Source: G965232465 sp965276005 (GTDB lineage: Bacteria; Pseudomonadota; Alphaproteobacteria; JAQWUY01). From it: DNA of 64,000 bases. Position numbers and translations under genes: made by a program. Position 1 is the first letter of the stretch. Each line of letters opens with the position of its first letter. The notes beneath the pieces were generated by a model. The model was not told where the DNA came from. It ran no database searches and was given only the letters and a program-made list of their open reading frames with translations. The stretch is from assembly GCA_965276005.1 (NCBI GenBank), contig OZ254962.1:310001-374000 (forward strand), written 5' to 3'. Below are positions 7,937-16,989 of this stretch, piece after piece.

Positions 7937-10012
7937 ATGGCTCGTACTCCTATTGAAAAGTATCGTAACATTGGCATTATGGCACATATCGACGCCGGTA
8001 AGACAACCACCACAGAGCGGGTGTTGTACTATACGGGGAAATCCTATAAAATCGGGGAGGTACACGATGGTGCCGCTACTATGGACTGGATGGAACAGGA
8101 ACAAGAGCGGGGGATTACTATTACCTCGGCGGCGACAACTTGTTTTTGGAACGACCATCGCATCAACATTATCGACACCCCCGGGCATGTGGACTTTACC
8201 ATCGAAGTAGAACGGGCGTTGCGGGTTCTAGACGGAGCGGTGGCGGTATTTGATGCGGTGTCTGGTGTCGAGCCGCAATCGGAAACCGTATGGCGTCAAG
8301 CGGACAAATACGCCGTACCTCGTATGGCGTTCGTCAACAAGATGGATCGCATGGGGGCAGATTTTTATAACTGTGTCGACATGATGGTCGATCGGTTGGG
8401 AGCCAGTCCAATGGTGATGCAAGTGCCTATCGGCGTCGAAGCAGATTTTATCGGTGTCGTCGACTTGGTACAGAACAAAGCCATCGTGTGGACAGGCGAG
8501 GAGCTAGGGGCAAAATTTGAAACCCAAGACATTCCCGCAGATTTAGCGGACAAAGCGGCAGAGTACCGTTCCCAACTGATCGAAATGGCGGTCGAAATGG
8601 ATGATGACGCTATGGAGGCGTACCTAGAGGGCGAAGAACCCAGCATCGAAACCCTGCAAAAATGTATCCGCAAAGGCGTTCTAGAAGGGGCTTTTGTGCC
8701 GGTTATGTGTGGCACTGCCTTTAAAAACAAAGGCGTACAACCGTTGCTCGATGCGGTTGTCGATTATTTGCCCGCCCCCACAGATATTGGCGTGATGAAA
8801 GGTCTAGAGGTCGAGGGCGATGGGGAAATTTTGCGTAAACCCGACGATGCGGAACCGTTTTCCGCACTGGCGTTTAAAATTATGAATGACCCGTTCGTAG
8901 GCTCACTGACTTTTATCCGTATTTATTCGGGTAAGCTGGACTCAGGGTCGTATGTGATGAACTCTGTAAAAGGCAACAAAGAGCGAATCGGGCGGATGAT
9001 GTTGATGCACGCCGCCGACCGGGAAGAACTAAAAATCGCCCACGCCGGCGATATTGTGGCGGTTGCCGGGCTGAAAATCACCACAACGGGGGATACCTTG
9101 TGCGATGTTGCTAAACAGGTAGTATTGGAACGCATGGAATTTCCAGATCCTGTTATCGAAATTGCCATCGAGCCAAAAACCAAAGCAGACCAAGAAAAAA
9201 TGGGTATTGCCCTCAATCGTTTGGCAGCGGAAGATCCGTCTTTTCGCATTGCCACCGATGAAGAATCGGGGCAAACGCTTATCCGGGGCATGGGCGAATT
9301 GCACCTTGAAATTATCGTCGATCGCATGCGGCGGGAATTTAATGTGGAATGTAATGTGGGGCAACCGCAAGTAGCCTACCGTGAAACCATTTCCAAACCC
9401 GCCCGCATTGAATACACGCATAAGAAACAATCTGGCGGTGCGGGGCAATTTGCAAAAATTGTCGTCGAATTCGAACCGCTGGAGCCAGGCACGGATTTTG
9501 TGTTCGAAGAGTCTATCGTTGGGGGGGCGGTGCCACGGGAATATATCCCCGGTGTGGAAAAAGGTATCATTTCGGCAAAAGACAACGGTGCTATCGCCGG
9601 TTTTCCAGTGATCGATTTTAAAGCGAAACTGGTAGACGGGGGATTCCACGATGTGGATTCCAGTGTCATGGCATTTGAAATTGCCGCCCGTGCCGCTTTT
9701 CGTGAAATGCAATCGCAAGCCGGGTCTAAACTACTGGAACCCATTATGGCAGTAGAAGTGGTAACCCCAGAGGATTACATGGGGGATATTATCGGCGATT
9801 TAAATTCTCGACGGGGACAGGTGTCCTCAATGGATAACCGGGGCAACGCCCGGGTGGTAAATGCTATGGTGCCTTTGGCGTCGATGTTTGGGTATGTCAA
9901 TACGCTGCGTTCCCTATCACAAGGACGGGCACAGTATACAATGATTTTTGATCACTACGACCAAGTGCCGCAAAATGTTGTCGAAGAAGTCAAAGCAAAG
10001 TACTCTGCATAA
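7937..10012 (+). CDS. fusA: Elongation factor G
   Basis: GTPase that drives translocation on the ribosome. G1 is AHIDAGKTT, G3 is DTPGHVDF and G4 is NKMD. The remaining domains follow, with RGMGELHLEII in the middle and the closing AQYTMIFDHYDQVP segment. The 691-residue length is typical. It lies between rpsG and tuf. Confidence 0.98.
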   Translation: MARTPIEKYRNIGIMAHIDAGKTTTTERVLYYTGKSYKIGEVHDGAATMDWMEQEQERGITITSAATTCFWNDHRINIIDTPGHVDFTIEVERALRVLDGAVAVFDAVSGVEPQSETVWRQADKYAVPRMAFVNKMDRMGADFYNCVDMMVDRLGASPMVMQVPIGVEADFIGVVDLVQNKAIVWTGEELGAKFETQDIPADLADKAAEYRSQLIEMAVEMDDDAMEAYLEGEEPSIETLQKCIRKGVLEGAFVPVMCGTAFKNKGVQPLLDAVVDYLPAPTDIGVMKGLEVEGDGEILRKPDDAEPFSALAFKIMNDPFVGSLTFIRIYSGKLDSGSYVMNSVKGNKERIGRMMLMHAADREELKIAHAGDIVAVAGLKITTTGDTLCDVAKQVVLERMEFPDPVIEIAIEPKTKADQEKMGIALNRLAAEDPSFRIATDEESGQTLIRGMGELHLEIIVDRMRREFNVECNVGQPQVAYRETISKPARIEYTHKKQSGGAGQFAKIVVEFEPLEPGTDFVFEESIVGGAVPREYIPGVEKGIISAKDNGAIAGFPVIDFKAKLVDGGFHDVDSSVMAFEIAARAAFREMQSQAGSKLLEPIMAVEVVTPEDYMGDIIGDLNSRRGQVSSMDNRGNARVVNAMVPLASMFGYVNTLRSLSQGRAQYTMIFDHYDQVPQNVVEEVKAKYSA

Positions 10013-10021
10013 ACAACATGG

Positions 10022-10091
10022 GTAGGGTTCTGGGGTGTATTAAAGTAGGGTTATGAGTTATATTAAGTGTAGGTTTCTGGGGTATATTAAA
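10022..10091 (+). repeat. Three tandem 23-bp repeats between fusA and tuf
   Basis: Units at 10022-10044, 10045-10067 and 10069-10091. Units 1 and 3 differ at two positions; unit 2 is more diverged. Each begins GTAGG and ends TATTAA plus one base, so each offers an AT-rich hexamer at the same phase. The repeats fill most of the 167-base spacer. Confidence 0.8.
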
Positions 10092-10145
10092 CGGGGAGAC
10101 AGTTTATATATCGGGCGGATATACATTTAGGGCGTTATGTTAAAC

Positions 10146-10183
10146 AAGGAGATACAACAATGAGTCAAGGAGACAAAACATGA
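10146..10183 (+). promoter_or_regulatory. Duplicated tuf ribosome-binding site with 7-codon leader ORF
   Basis: AAGGAGA plus ATGAGT occurs twice about 20 bases apart. The first ATG (10160) opens a leader peptide MSQGDKT whose TGA (10181-10183) overlaps the tuf ATG (10180) as ATGA. The second AAGGAG serves tuf directly. This arrangement would allow translational coupling. Confidence 0.6.
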
Positions 10184-11364
10184 GTAAAGAAACTTTTGAT
10201 CGTTCAAAACCCCATGTCAATGTGGGTACAATAGGACATGTGGATCACGGCAAAACCACATTGACAGCGGCAATTTCTAAGGTGCTTGCCGAAACCAGTG
10301 GCGGTGAGGCAACAGATTTTAATAACATCGACAAAGCACCAGAGGAGCGGGAACGGGGCATCACCATTAACACCGCCCACATCGAGTACGAAACGGTACA
10401 TCGCCACTATGCCCATGTGGACTGTCCGGGACACGCCGATTATGTGAAAAACATGATTACCGGTGCGGCACAGATGGACGGGGCGATTTTGGTGGTAAAC
10501 GCTGCCGATGGTCCGATGCCACAAACTCGGGAGCACATCTTGCTTGCCCGTCAAGTAGGGGTGCCAAAGATTGTGGTATTTTTAAACAAAGTCGACCAAG
10601 TGGACGATGAAGAGCTGTTGGAATTGGTGGAGATGGAAATCCGTGAGTTGTTGTCGTCTTATGAATTCCCCGGCGATGATATTCCCGTGATTGCCGGTTC
10701 TGCTTTGGCGGCTCTTGAGGGTCGGGACGATGACATCGGTCGGGCAAAGATTTTGGAATTGATGGCGGCGGTCGATGACTACATTGAGACGCCCAAGCGG
10801 GACACGGACAAGGATTTTGTTATGCCGATCGAAGATGTGTTTACCATTTCTGGTCGGGGTACGGTTGTAACCGGGCGTATTGAGGCGGGTATTATCAATG
10901 TCGGCGATGAGATTGAAATTGTCGGCATTCGGGAAACCTCAAAAACCACTTGTACGGGTGTAGAAATGTTTCGCAAATTACTAGACCGTGGCGAAGCCGG
11001 CGACAATGTGGGCGTGCTGTTGCGGGGTGTGGATCGCAACGATGTAGAACGGGGACAAGTGCTATGTAAGCCCGGTTCTATTTCACCGCACACCAAGTTT
11101 AAAGCGGAAGCGTACATTTTGTCGAAGGAGGAGGGGGGACGGCACACGCCGTTTTTCTCCAACTACCGCCCACAATTTTATTTTCGCACCACTGATGTTA
11201 CCGGGTCTATTGCCTTGCCTACGGGTACAGAGATGGTTATGCCCGGCGATAACATTACTATGGATGTGGAGCTGATTTCGCCGATTGCCATGTCGAAGGG
11301 CTTGCGGTTTGCGATTCGTGAAGGCGGTCGCACTGTAGGTGCCGGTGTCGTTGCCGAAGTGTAA
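10180..11364 (+). CDS. tuf: Elongation factor Tu
   Basis: GTPase that delivers aminoacyl-tRNA to the ribosome. G1 is GHVDHGKTT, G3 is DCPGHADYVKNMITGAAQMD and G4 is NKVD. The C-terminal beta domains follow, including GRGTVVTGRIEAGI. The 394-residue length is standard. Its start overlaps the stop of a tiny leader ORF. It precedes rpsJ as in many proteobacteria; only one copy is in this window. Confidence 0.98.
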   Translation: MSKETFDRSKPHVNVGTIGHVDHGKTTLTAAISKVLAETSGGEATDFNNIDKAPEERERGITINTAHIEYETVHRHYAHVDCPGHADYVKNMITGAAQMDGAILVVNAADGPMPQTREHILLARQVGVPKIVVFLNKVDQVDDEELLELVEMEIRELLSSYEFPGDDIPVIAGSALAALEGRDDDIGRAKILELMAAVDDYIETPKRDTDKDFVMPIEDVFTISGRGTVVTGRIEAGIINVGDEIEIVGIRETSKTTCTGVEMFRKLLDRGEAGDNVGVLLRGVDRNDVERGQVLCKPGSISPHTKFKAEAYILSKEEGGRHTPFFSNYRPQFYFRTTDVTGSIALPTGTEMVMPGDNITMDVELISPIAMSKGLRFAIREGGRTVGAGVVAEV

Positions 11365-11390
11365 GGATACTCAAGTGTAAGGTGTACTGT

Positions 11391-11420
11391 GGGGCGGGCA
11401 GGTGTTTTCTGGATCGCCCC
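11391..11420 (+). promoter_or_regulatory. Leader hairpin before rpsJ
   Basis: GGGGCG (11391-11396) pairs with CGCCCC (11415-11420), with CAG/CTG pairing inside the loop. It sits 20 bases before the rpsJ start. It could be a weak terminator after tuf or an S10-operon regulatory hairpin; no strong T-run follows. Confidence 0.4.
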
Positions 11421-11439
11421 GATTTAAGGAGTAACAACA

Positions 11440-11748
11440 ATGGAAAGTCAAAACATTCGCATTCGCCTAAAGGCTTTTGACCACCGGGTACTAGACCAAA
11501 GTACAGAGGAAATTGTCGAGACGGCAAAGCGTACCGGGGCAGAGGTACGGGGACCTATTCCCCTGCCCACACGGATTGAAAAATTTACCGTGTTACGGTC
11601 GCCCCATGTGAACAAGAAATCACGGGAACAATTTGAAATGCGTACCCACAAACGGGTACTGGACATTGTATCCCCCACGCCACAAACGGTGGACGCCCTT
11701 ATGAAGCTGGATTTGGCGGCGGGTGTAGATGTGGAAATTAAACTGTAA
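11440..11748 (+). CDS. rpsJ: 30S ribosomal protein S10
   Basis: Small-subunit head protein, also the NusG/NusB partner in antitermination. It contains IRIRLKAFDHRVLDQ and LPTRIEKFTVLRSPHVNKKS. The 102-residue length is standard. An AAGGAG lies upstream of the ATG. First gene of the S10 cluster, 11 bases before rplC. Confidence 0.98.
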   Translation: MESQNIRIRLKAFDHRVLDQSTEEIVETAKRTGAEVRGPIPLPTRIEKFTVLRSPHVNKKSREQFEMRTHKRVLDIVSPTPQTVDALMKLDLAAGVDVEIKL

Positions 11749-11759
11749 GGAATAACACA

Positions 11760-12527
11760 ATGCGTACAGGTTTGATTGCGAAAAAATTAGGTATGTCCCG
11801 AATCTTTGATGCGGAGGGGCGGCATGTGCCTGTAACGGTGCTACATATTGATGCCGTACAGGTGGTGGCGGTAAAAACAGTGGCAACGGACGGCTACAAT
11901 GCGGTACAATTGGGGGCGGGCAGCCGTAAGGTAAAACACACAACCGCACCGATGCGGGGCGTATTTGCCAAAGCAAAAGTCGAACCCAAACGGAAATTGG
12001 CTGAATTTCGTGTGGCAGAAGACAACTTGTTGTCTGCGGGCGACAGCTTATCTGCGGCACACTTTATCAGCGGTCAAAAAATCGATGTTACCGGTATCAG
12101 CATCGGCAAAGGCTTTGCCGGTGCTATGAAACGCCATAACTTTGGGGGGTTACGGGCATCGCACGGGGTGTCGATTTCGCACCGGGCACACGGATCGACC
12201 GGTCAATGTCAAGACCCCGGTAAAGTATTCAAGGGCAAAAAAATGGCGGGACACATGGGGGCGGCACGGGTAACAGTGCAGAACCTAGAGGTTGTATCCG
12301 TCGACGAACAACAAGGCATTATCCTTGTAAAAGGGGCGGTACCGGGCTGTGCGGGTAACTGGGTATTGTTAAAAGATGCGGTAAAATTAAACGCTATTCC
12401 AGACGGAGCCCCCATACCTGCGGGGTTGCTAGCGGCAAATGATGTGGAAGTTACCGAAGCTTCTGAAAATTCTGTGGCGACCGATGCCCCTGAAACAGCG
12501 GTGCAAGATAAGGAACAGGAACTATGA
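11760..12527 (+). CDS. rplC: 50S ribosomal protein L3
   Basis: Large-subunit protein near the peptidyl transferase centre. It starts MRTGLIAKKLGMSRIF and contains SHRAHGSTGQCQDPG with the Gln that is methylated in many bacteria. At 255 residues it is longer than E. coli L3 because of an acidic, low-complexity C-terminal tail of about 30 residues. Its last four bases (ATGA) overlap the rplD start. Confidence 0.97.
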   Translation: MRTGLIAKKLGMSRIFDAEGRHVPVTVLHIDAVQVVAVKTVATDGYNAVQLGAGSRKVKHTTAPMRGVFAKAKVEPKRKLAEFRVAEDNLLSAGDSLSAAHFISGQKIDVTGISIGKGFAGAMKRHNFGGLRASHGVSISHRAHGSTGQCQDPGKVFKGKKMAGHMGAARVTVQNLEVVSVDEQQGIILVKGAVPGCAGNWVLLKDAVKLNAIPDGAPIPAGLLAANDVEVTEASENSVATDAPETAVQDKEQEL

Positions 12528-13144
12528 AAACACAAGTTGTGAACTTTGAAAACGAAAAGGCAGGCACCATGACTTTGTCTGATGCGGTTTTTGGTGTACC
12601 GGTACGGGCGGATATTTTAACCCGTATGGTAAACTATCAATTAGCGAAACGGCGGGCAGGTACGCACAAGGTAAAAGGGCGTTCCGAAGTGGCTCTAACG
12701 GGCAGAAAGACCGTATCGCAAAAAGGATCCGGCGGTGCCCGCCACCATGCCCGATCGGCAAATATCTTTGTTGGTGGCGGACGGGCGTTTGGTCCTAAAC
12801 CCCGCTCACACGCAACCAAGTTACCAAAAAAAGTGCGGGCTTTGGCGTTAAAAACCGCTTTGTCTGCCAAAGCGGCTGATGGCAAGTTGGTTATTGTCGA
12901 CGATGTCAAAGCCGACAGCCCGAAGACAAAACCATTGGCACAAAAACTGCACAGTATGGGGCTGCACTCCGCATTGATTATCACCGGTGCAGAAGTCGAT
13001 ACAAACTTTGGTTTGGCGGCACAAAATATCATCAAGGTCGATGTGCTACCCGTGCAAGGGGCAAATGTATATGACATTTTAAGACGGGACACACTGGTAT
13101 TATCTAAATCTGCGGTACAAGCATTGGAGGCACGATTCAAATGA
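12524..13144 (+). CDS. rplD: 50S ribosomal protein L4
   Basis: Exit-tunnel protein of the large subunit. It contains the tunnel-loop signature GSGGARHHARSANIFVGGG and the closing LVLSKSAVQALE. The 206-residue length is normal. The start overlaps rplC by four bases and its stop overlaps rplW by four, implying coupled translation. In gammaproteobacteria L4 represses this operon; no matching leader is evident here. Confidence 0.98.
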   Translation: MKTQVVNFENEKAGTMTLSDAVFGVPVRADILTRMVNYQLAKRRAGTHKVKGRSEVALTGRKTVSQKGSGGARHHARSANIFVGGGRAFGPKPRSHATKLPKKVRALALKTALSAKAADGKLVIVDDVKADSPKTKPLAQKLHSMGLHSALIITGAEVDTNFGLAAQNIIKVDVLPVQGANVYDILRRDTLVLSKSAVQALEARFK

Positions 13145-13464
13145 GCTGGAAATTTTTAAACAAAAAATCGTTCTCTGACGAACGCTTGCTGTGTGTTATT
13201 ACCCGTCCGGTGATTACCGAAAAAGCGACTATAGGGGCGGAAAACAACCAATACACCTTTAAGGTGGCAATCGATGCGACCAAGCCTGAAATTAAAGCGG
13301 CGGTCGAAAAGATGTTTGGCGTTAAAGTAAAATCTGTAAACACGCTGGTAAACAAAGGCAAAGTCAAACGCTTTCGTGGCAAGATGGGCAAACGCTCCGA
13401 TTGGAAAAAAGCCATCGTGCGGTTGGCAGACGGACAAACCATCGATGTGGATATGGGCGTATAA
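13141..13464 (+). CDS. rplW: 50S ribosomal protein L23
   Basis: Large-subunit protein at the tunnel exit, the docking site of trigger factor and SRP. It contains ITRPVITEKAT and the extended loop KGKVKRFRGKMGKRSDWKKA. At 107 residues it is usual size. It overlaps rplD by four bases and lies 15 bases before rplB. Confidence 0.97.
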   Translation: MSWKFLNKKSFSDERLLCVITRPVITEKATIGAENNQYTFKVAIDATKPEIKAAVEKMFGVKVKSVNTLVNKGKVKRFRGKMGKRSDWKKAIVRLADGQTIDVDMGV

Positions 13465-13479
13465 AAGGGGGACAGACAC

Positions 13480-14310
13480 ATGGCATTAAAACAATATAAA
13501 CCTAGTACCCCTAGCCAACGGGGTTTGATACTGGTCGATCGTTCGCAACTGCACAAGGGCGGTCCGGTAAAGTCGTTGACGGTGGGGCTGAGCAAAAAAG
13601 GCGGTCGCAACAACACCGGTCGCATCACTATGCGTCGCAAGGGCGGCGGACACAAACGCAAGTACCGTATCATTGATTTTAAACGCAAAAAATATGATGT
13701 GCCGGCAACGGTGGAACGCATTGAATACGATCCGAATCGCACGGCATTTATTGCCCTTATCCGTTATCAGGACGGGGAATTGTCTTATATTTTGGCACCG
13801 CAACGCCTAAATACGGGCGATACGGTTATTGCTGGCAAAGAGGCGGATATTAAGCCGGGCAATGCGATGCCCCTTGCCAATATGCCGATTGGTACCATTT
13901 GCCACAATGTGGAATTAAAACAAGGCAAAGGCGGGCAATTGGCTCGATCCGCTGGCTGTTATGTACAGCTGGTGGGACGGGGCGATGGCTATGCCCAGTT
14001 AAAATTGATGTCTGGCGAGGTGCGGGTTGTCCGGTCTGAGTGTATGGCGACTGTCGGGGCGGTGTCGAATCCGGATCAGAAAAACATCAAAATCGGCAAA
14101 GCCGGACGATCCCGTTGGTTGGGCAATCGTCCAAAAGTACGGGGGGTTGCCATGAACCCAGTCGACCACCCGCACGGCGGCGGTGAAGGGCGTACCAGTG
14201 GCGGTCGCAACCCCGTAACACCGTGGGGGGTACCGACCAAAGGCAAGAAAACCCGCTCTAACAAGGCAACGGACAAATTTATCATCCGCCGCCGCAACGC
14301 CAAGAAGTAA
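13480..14310 (+). CDS. rplB: 50S ribosomal protein L2
   Basis: Core protein needed for subunit joining and peptidyl transfer. It contains KGGGHKRKYRIIDFKR and the conserved C-terminal VDHPHGGGEGRTSGGR, whose His is highly conserved. The 276-residue length is standard. A GGGGGAC ribosome site precedes the ATG. Confidence 0.98.
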   Translation: MALKQYKPSTPSQRGLILVDRSQLHKGGPVKSLTVGLSKKGGRNNTGRITMRRKGGGHKRKYRIIDFKRKKYDVPATVERIEYDPNRTAFIALIRYQDGELSYILAPQRLNTGDTVIAGKEADIKPGNAMPLANMPIGTICHNVELKQGKGGQLARSAGCYVQLVGRGDGYAQLKLMSGEVRVVRSECMATVGAVSNPDQKNIKIGKAGRSRWLGNRPKVRGVAMNPVDHPHGGGEGRTSGGRNPVTPWGVPTKGKKTRSNKATDKFIIRRRNAKK

Positions 14311-14321
14311 GGAGACTAAAT

Positions 14322-14597
14322 ATGGCAAGATCTGTATGGAAAGGTCCATTTGTCGATGGGTATCTTTTGAAAAAAGCAGAAGCTGTACGGGACAGCGGGC
14401 GTAAAGATGTGATTAAAACTTGGTCACGGCGATCGACCATTATACCACAGTTTGTAGGATTGACTTTTGGCGTCCACAACGGTCGTAAATTTATACCGGT
14501 GTTTGTAACCGAAGATATGATCGGGCATAAATTGGGTGAATTTGCACCGACCCGCACATACTGGGGACACGGGGCGGACAAAAAGTCGAAACGATAA
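14322..14597 (+). CDS. rpsS: 30S ribosomal protein S19
   Basis: Small-subunit head protein contacting tRNA and the intersubunit bridge. It begins MARSVWKGPFVDGYLLKKAE and contains GHKLGEFAPTRTYWGHGADK. The 91-residue length is standard. It lies 11 bases after rplB with AAGGAG upstream. Confidence 0.98.
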   Translation: MARSVWKGPFVDGYLLKKAEAVRDSGRKDVIKTWSRRSTIIPQFVGLTFGVHNGRKFIPVFVTEDMIGHKLGEFAPTRTYWGHGADKKSKR

Positions 14598-14610
14598 AGG
14601 GGACATGTAA

Positions 14611-14988
14611 ATGGGTAAAAAATCAATGGTGCGGACACTAGCCGATACGGAGGCAAAAGCCATCAGCCGTAATTTGCGGGTCAGTCCACAAAAGTTAAAC
14701 CTCGTCGCTGGGCTTATTCGGGGTAAAGATGTCAGCAAAGCATTAGCGGATTTGACATTTTCGAAACGCCGTATTGCCACCGATGTTAAGAAAACTTTGG
14801 AATCTGCTATTGCCAATGCGGAAAATAACCACGCTCTCGATGTGGATAACTTGGTTATTAAAGAAGCCTTTGTCGGTAAATCGTTTGTTATGAAACGGTT
14901 TCGAGCACGGGCACGGGGACGGGGTGGCAAAATTATGAAACCGTTTGCCAATGTTACCATTATTGTAAGCGAAAAAAAGGAGTCTTAA
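14611..14988 (+). CDS. rplV: 50S ribosomal protein L22
   Basis: Large-subunit protein whose hairpin lines the exit tunnel. It contains RVSPQKLNLVAGLIRGKDV and the tunnel hairpin FRARARGRGGKIMKPFANV. The 125-residue length is normal. It lies between rpsS and rpsC with short spacers. Confidence 0.97.
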   Translation: MGKKSMVRTLADTEAKAISRNLRVSPQKLNLVAGLIRGKDVSKALADLTFSKRRIATDVKKTLESAIANAENNHALDVDNLVIKEAFVGKSFVMKRFRARARGRGGKIMKPFANVTIIVSEKKES

Positions 14989-14991
14989 AAC

Positions 14992-15660
14992 ATGGGTCAA
15001 AAAGTCAATCCAGTAGGTTTGCGTCTGGGTATTAACCGTACTTGGGATTCCCGTTGGTATGCGGATAAATCATATGCGGAAAATTTGCATGAGGATTTTC
15101 GCATTCGTAGCTATATCGAACACAAACTAAAAGCGGCTGGTATTTCCCGTGTTGTTGTCGAACGCCCCGCAGGTAAAGCACGGGTGTCCATTTATGCGGT
15201 ACGCCCCGGTCTGATTATCGGTAAAAAAGGGGCGGATATTGAAAGTTTACGGACAAAATTGCAACGAATATCAAAATCACACATTTCGTTAAATATTGTC
15301 GAAATTCGAAAACCGGATATGGATGCAAAATTTGTCGCTGAATCTGTAGCACAGCAACTGGAGCGGCGGGTGGCGTTTCGCCGGGCGATGAAACGGGCGG
15401 TACAAAACGCCTTGCGGGCGGGTGCCAAAGGTATTCGTATCAACTGTGCCGGTCGTTTGGGCGGGGCAGAAATTGCCCGCACAGAATGGTACCGGGAGGG
15501 CAATGTACCCCTACACACCTTGCGGGCAAATGTGGATTATGCCACCGCTGAGGGGCATACCACTTACGGTGTCATCGGCATTAAAGTGTGGATTTTCAAA
15601 GGGGAAATTATGGCACACGACCCGTCTGCTATGGATAAACACCTTAATGAAGGGCGTTAA
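14992..15660 (+). CDS. rpsC: 30S ribosomal protein S3
   Basis: Small-subunit protein at the mRNA entry channel. It begins MGQKVNPVGLRLGINRTWDS and has the KH-type segment RPGLIIGKKGADIE. It ends near IKVWIFKGEIM plus a short tail. The 222-residue length is typical. Three bases separate it from rplV. Confidence 0.98.
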   Translation: MGQKVNPVGLRLGINRTWDSRWYADKSYAENLHEDFRIRSYIEHKLKAAGISRVVVERPAGKARVSIYAVRPGLIIGKKGADIESLRTKLQRISKSHISLNIVEIRKPDMDAKFVAESVAQQLERRVAFRRAMKRAVQNALRAGAKGIRINCAGRLGGAEIARTEWYREGNVPLHTLRANVDYATAEGHTTYGVIGIKVWIFKGEIMAHDPSAMDKHLNEGR

Positions 15661-15684
15661 TAGGGGCGTTAAAGGGGCATTAAA
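15651..15684 (+). repeat. Short tandem repeat at the rpsC-rplP junction
   Basis: Three near-identical 11-12-base units of the form GGGGC(G/A)TTAA start in the last codons of rpsC and continue into the spacer, so one unit is coding and two are not. Confidence 0.65.
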
Positions 15685-15705
15685 CAAAGGTAAGGAACAG
15701 GAAAC

Positions 15706-16119
15706 ATGTTAAGTCCAAAAAGAGTAAAATTTCGCAAACAGCACAAAGGTCGTATCCACGGCAGTGCCAAGGGCGGATATGAACTTGCTTTCGGCGATTT
15801 CGGTTTAAAGGCATTGCAACCAGAACGGGTATCCGCCCGGCAAATCGAAGCGGCACGGCGGGCAATGGTACGGCACATCAAACGGCAAGGTAAGGTGTGG
15901 ATTCGTATCTATCCCGACTTGCCCGTAACCGGTAAACCAGCAGAAGTCCGCATGGGTAAGGGCAAAGGCAGCCCAGATTACTGGGCGTGTCGGGTAAAAC
16001 CCGGTCGTATCTTGTTCGAAGTGCTGGGCGTGGAAGAACAGCGGGTACGAGAAGCGTTTGCACTAGCGGCGGCAAAGCTGCCGATTAAATGCAAAGTGGT
16101 AAAACGCATCGGATTGTAA
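15706..16119 (+). CDS. rplP: 50S ribosomal protein L16
   Basis: Large-subunit protein at the A-site tRNA elbow. It begins MLSPKRVKFRKQHKGR and contains the conserved MGKGKGSPDYWACRVKPGRI. The 137-residue length is standard. It sits between rpsC and rpmC, 14 bases before the latter. Confidence 0.98.
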   Translation: MLSPKRVKFRKQHKGRIHGSAKGGYELAFGDFGLKALQPERVSARQIEAARRAMVRHIKRQGKVWIRIYPDLPVTGKPAEVRMGKGKGSPDYWACRVKPGRILFEVLGVEEQRVREAFALAAAKLPIKCKVVKRIGL

Positions 16120-16133
16120 AAGGAGTCGAAACC

Positions 16134-16331
16134 ATGACAAAAGCAGCAGACCTTCGCAAAAAAAGCGACAGCCAGCTAAAGGAACAGTTGTTGGAATTGC
16201 GAAAAGAACAGTTTAACTTGCGGTTTCAAGCAGCAAGCGGTCAATTGGAAAACACCGCCCGGGTCAGACAAGTACGGCGGGATATTGCCCGTATCAAAAC
16301 CCTGTTAAACGCCGCAAAAAGCGTAAGTTAG
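16134..16331 (+). CDS. rpmC: 50S ribosomal protein L29
   Basis: Small two-helix protein near the tunnel exit. Its body LKEQLLELRKEQFNLRFQAA is the family signature. The ATG at 16134 follows AAAAGGAG and gives 65 residues; an upstream in-frame opening inside rplP is not supported. Confidence 0.96.
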   Translation: MTKAADLRKKSDSQLKEQLLELRKEQFNLRFQAASGQLENTARVRQVRRDIARIKTLLNAAKSVS

Positions 16332-16345
16332 GAAAGGAGTACAAC

Positions 16346-16585
16346 ATGCCAAAACGCATTTTACAAGGGACTGTGGTGTCTGATGCTATGGATAAAACAG
16401 TTACCGTATTGGTGGAACGCCGTGAAAAACACCCGGTACTTGGGAAAATCGTCCGCAAGTCGAAAAAATTTGCCGCACACGATGAAAACAACAGGTTTTC
16501 CAAAGGCGATGTGGTACGGATTCAAGAGTGCAGTCCCATTTCCAAACGCAAGTGTTGGACGGTGATTGCCGATGATGCTCAATAG
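16346..16585 (+). CDS. rpsQ: 30S ribosomal protein S17
   Basis: Primary 16S rRNA binding protein of the small-subunit body. It contains LQGTVVSDAMDKTVTVLVER and DVVRIQECSPISKRKCW. The 79-residue length is normal. AAAGGAG lies upstream of the ATG. It is the last gene of the S10-type set. Confidence 0.97.
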   Translation: MPKRILQGTVVSDAMDKTVTVLVERREKHPVLGKIVRKSKKFAAHDENNRFSKGDVVRIQECSPISKRKCWTVIADDAQ

Positions 16586-16619
16586 TATAGGCTATTAGGG
16601 CGATAGGAAGGATGAGATT

Positions 16620-16988
16620 ATGATTCAAATGCAAACAAAACTCGATGTAGCGGACAACTCTGGGGCACGGTCGGTGATGTGTATCAAGGTGTTGGGCGGC
16701 TCCCACCGCCGCACCGCATCCGTTGGCGATGTTATCGTTGTTACGGTCAAGGACGCTATCCCCCGGGGACGGGTGAAAAAAGGCACCGTACACCATGCGG
16801 TTATCGTCCGTACCGCCAAAGATGTCCGCCGCCGTGATGGCAGTATTATTCGCTTCGACAACAATGCGGCGGTGCTGATTAACAAAAATGGCGAACCCAT
16901 TGGCACCCGTATTTTTGGTCCCGTTGTGCGGGAGTTGCGGGCAAAAGGGTATATGAAAATTATTTCTCTAGCACCTGAGGTACTATAA
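16620..16988 (+). CDS. rplN: 50S ribosomal protein L14
   Basis: Large-subunit interface protein. It begins MIQMQTKLDVADNSGARSVM and contains GTRIFGPVVRELR. The 122-residue length is standard. First gene of the spc-type set, one base before rplX. Confidence 0.98.
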   Translation: MIQMQTKLDVADNSGARSVMCIKVLGGSHRRTASVGDVIVVTVKDAIPRGRVKKGTVHHAVIVRTAKDVRRRDGSIIRFDNNAAVLINKNGEPIGTRIFGPVVRELRAKGYMKIISLAPEVL

Positions 16989-16989
16989 A

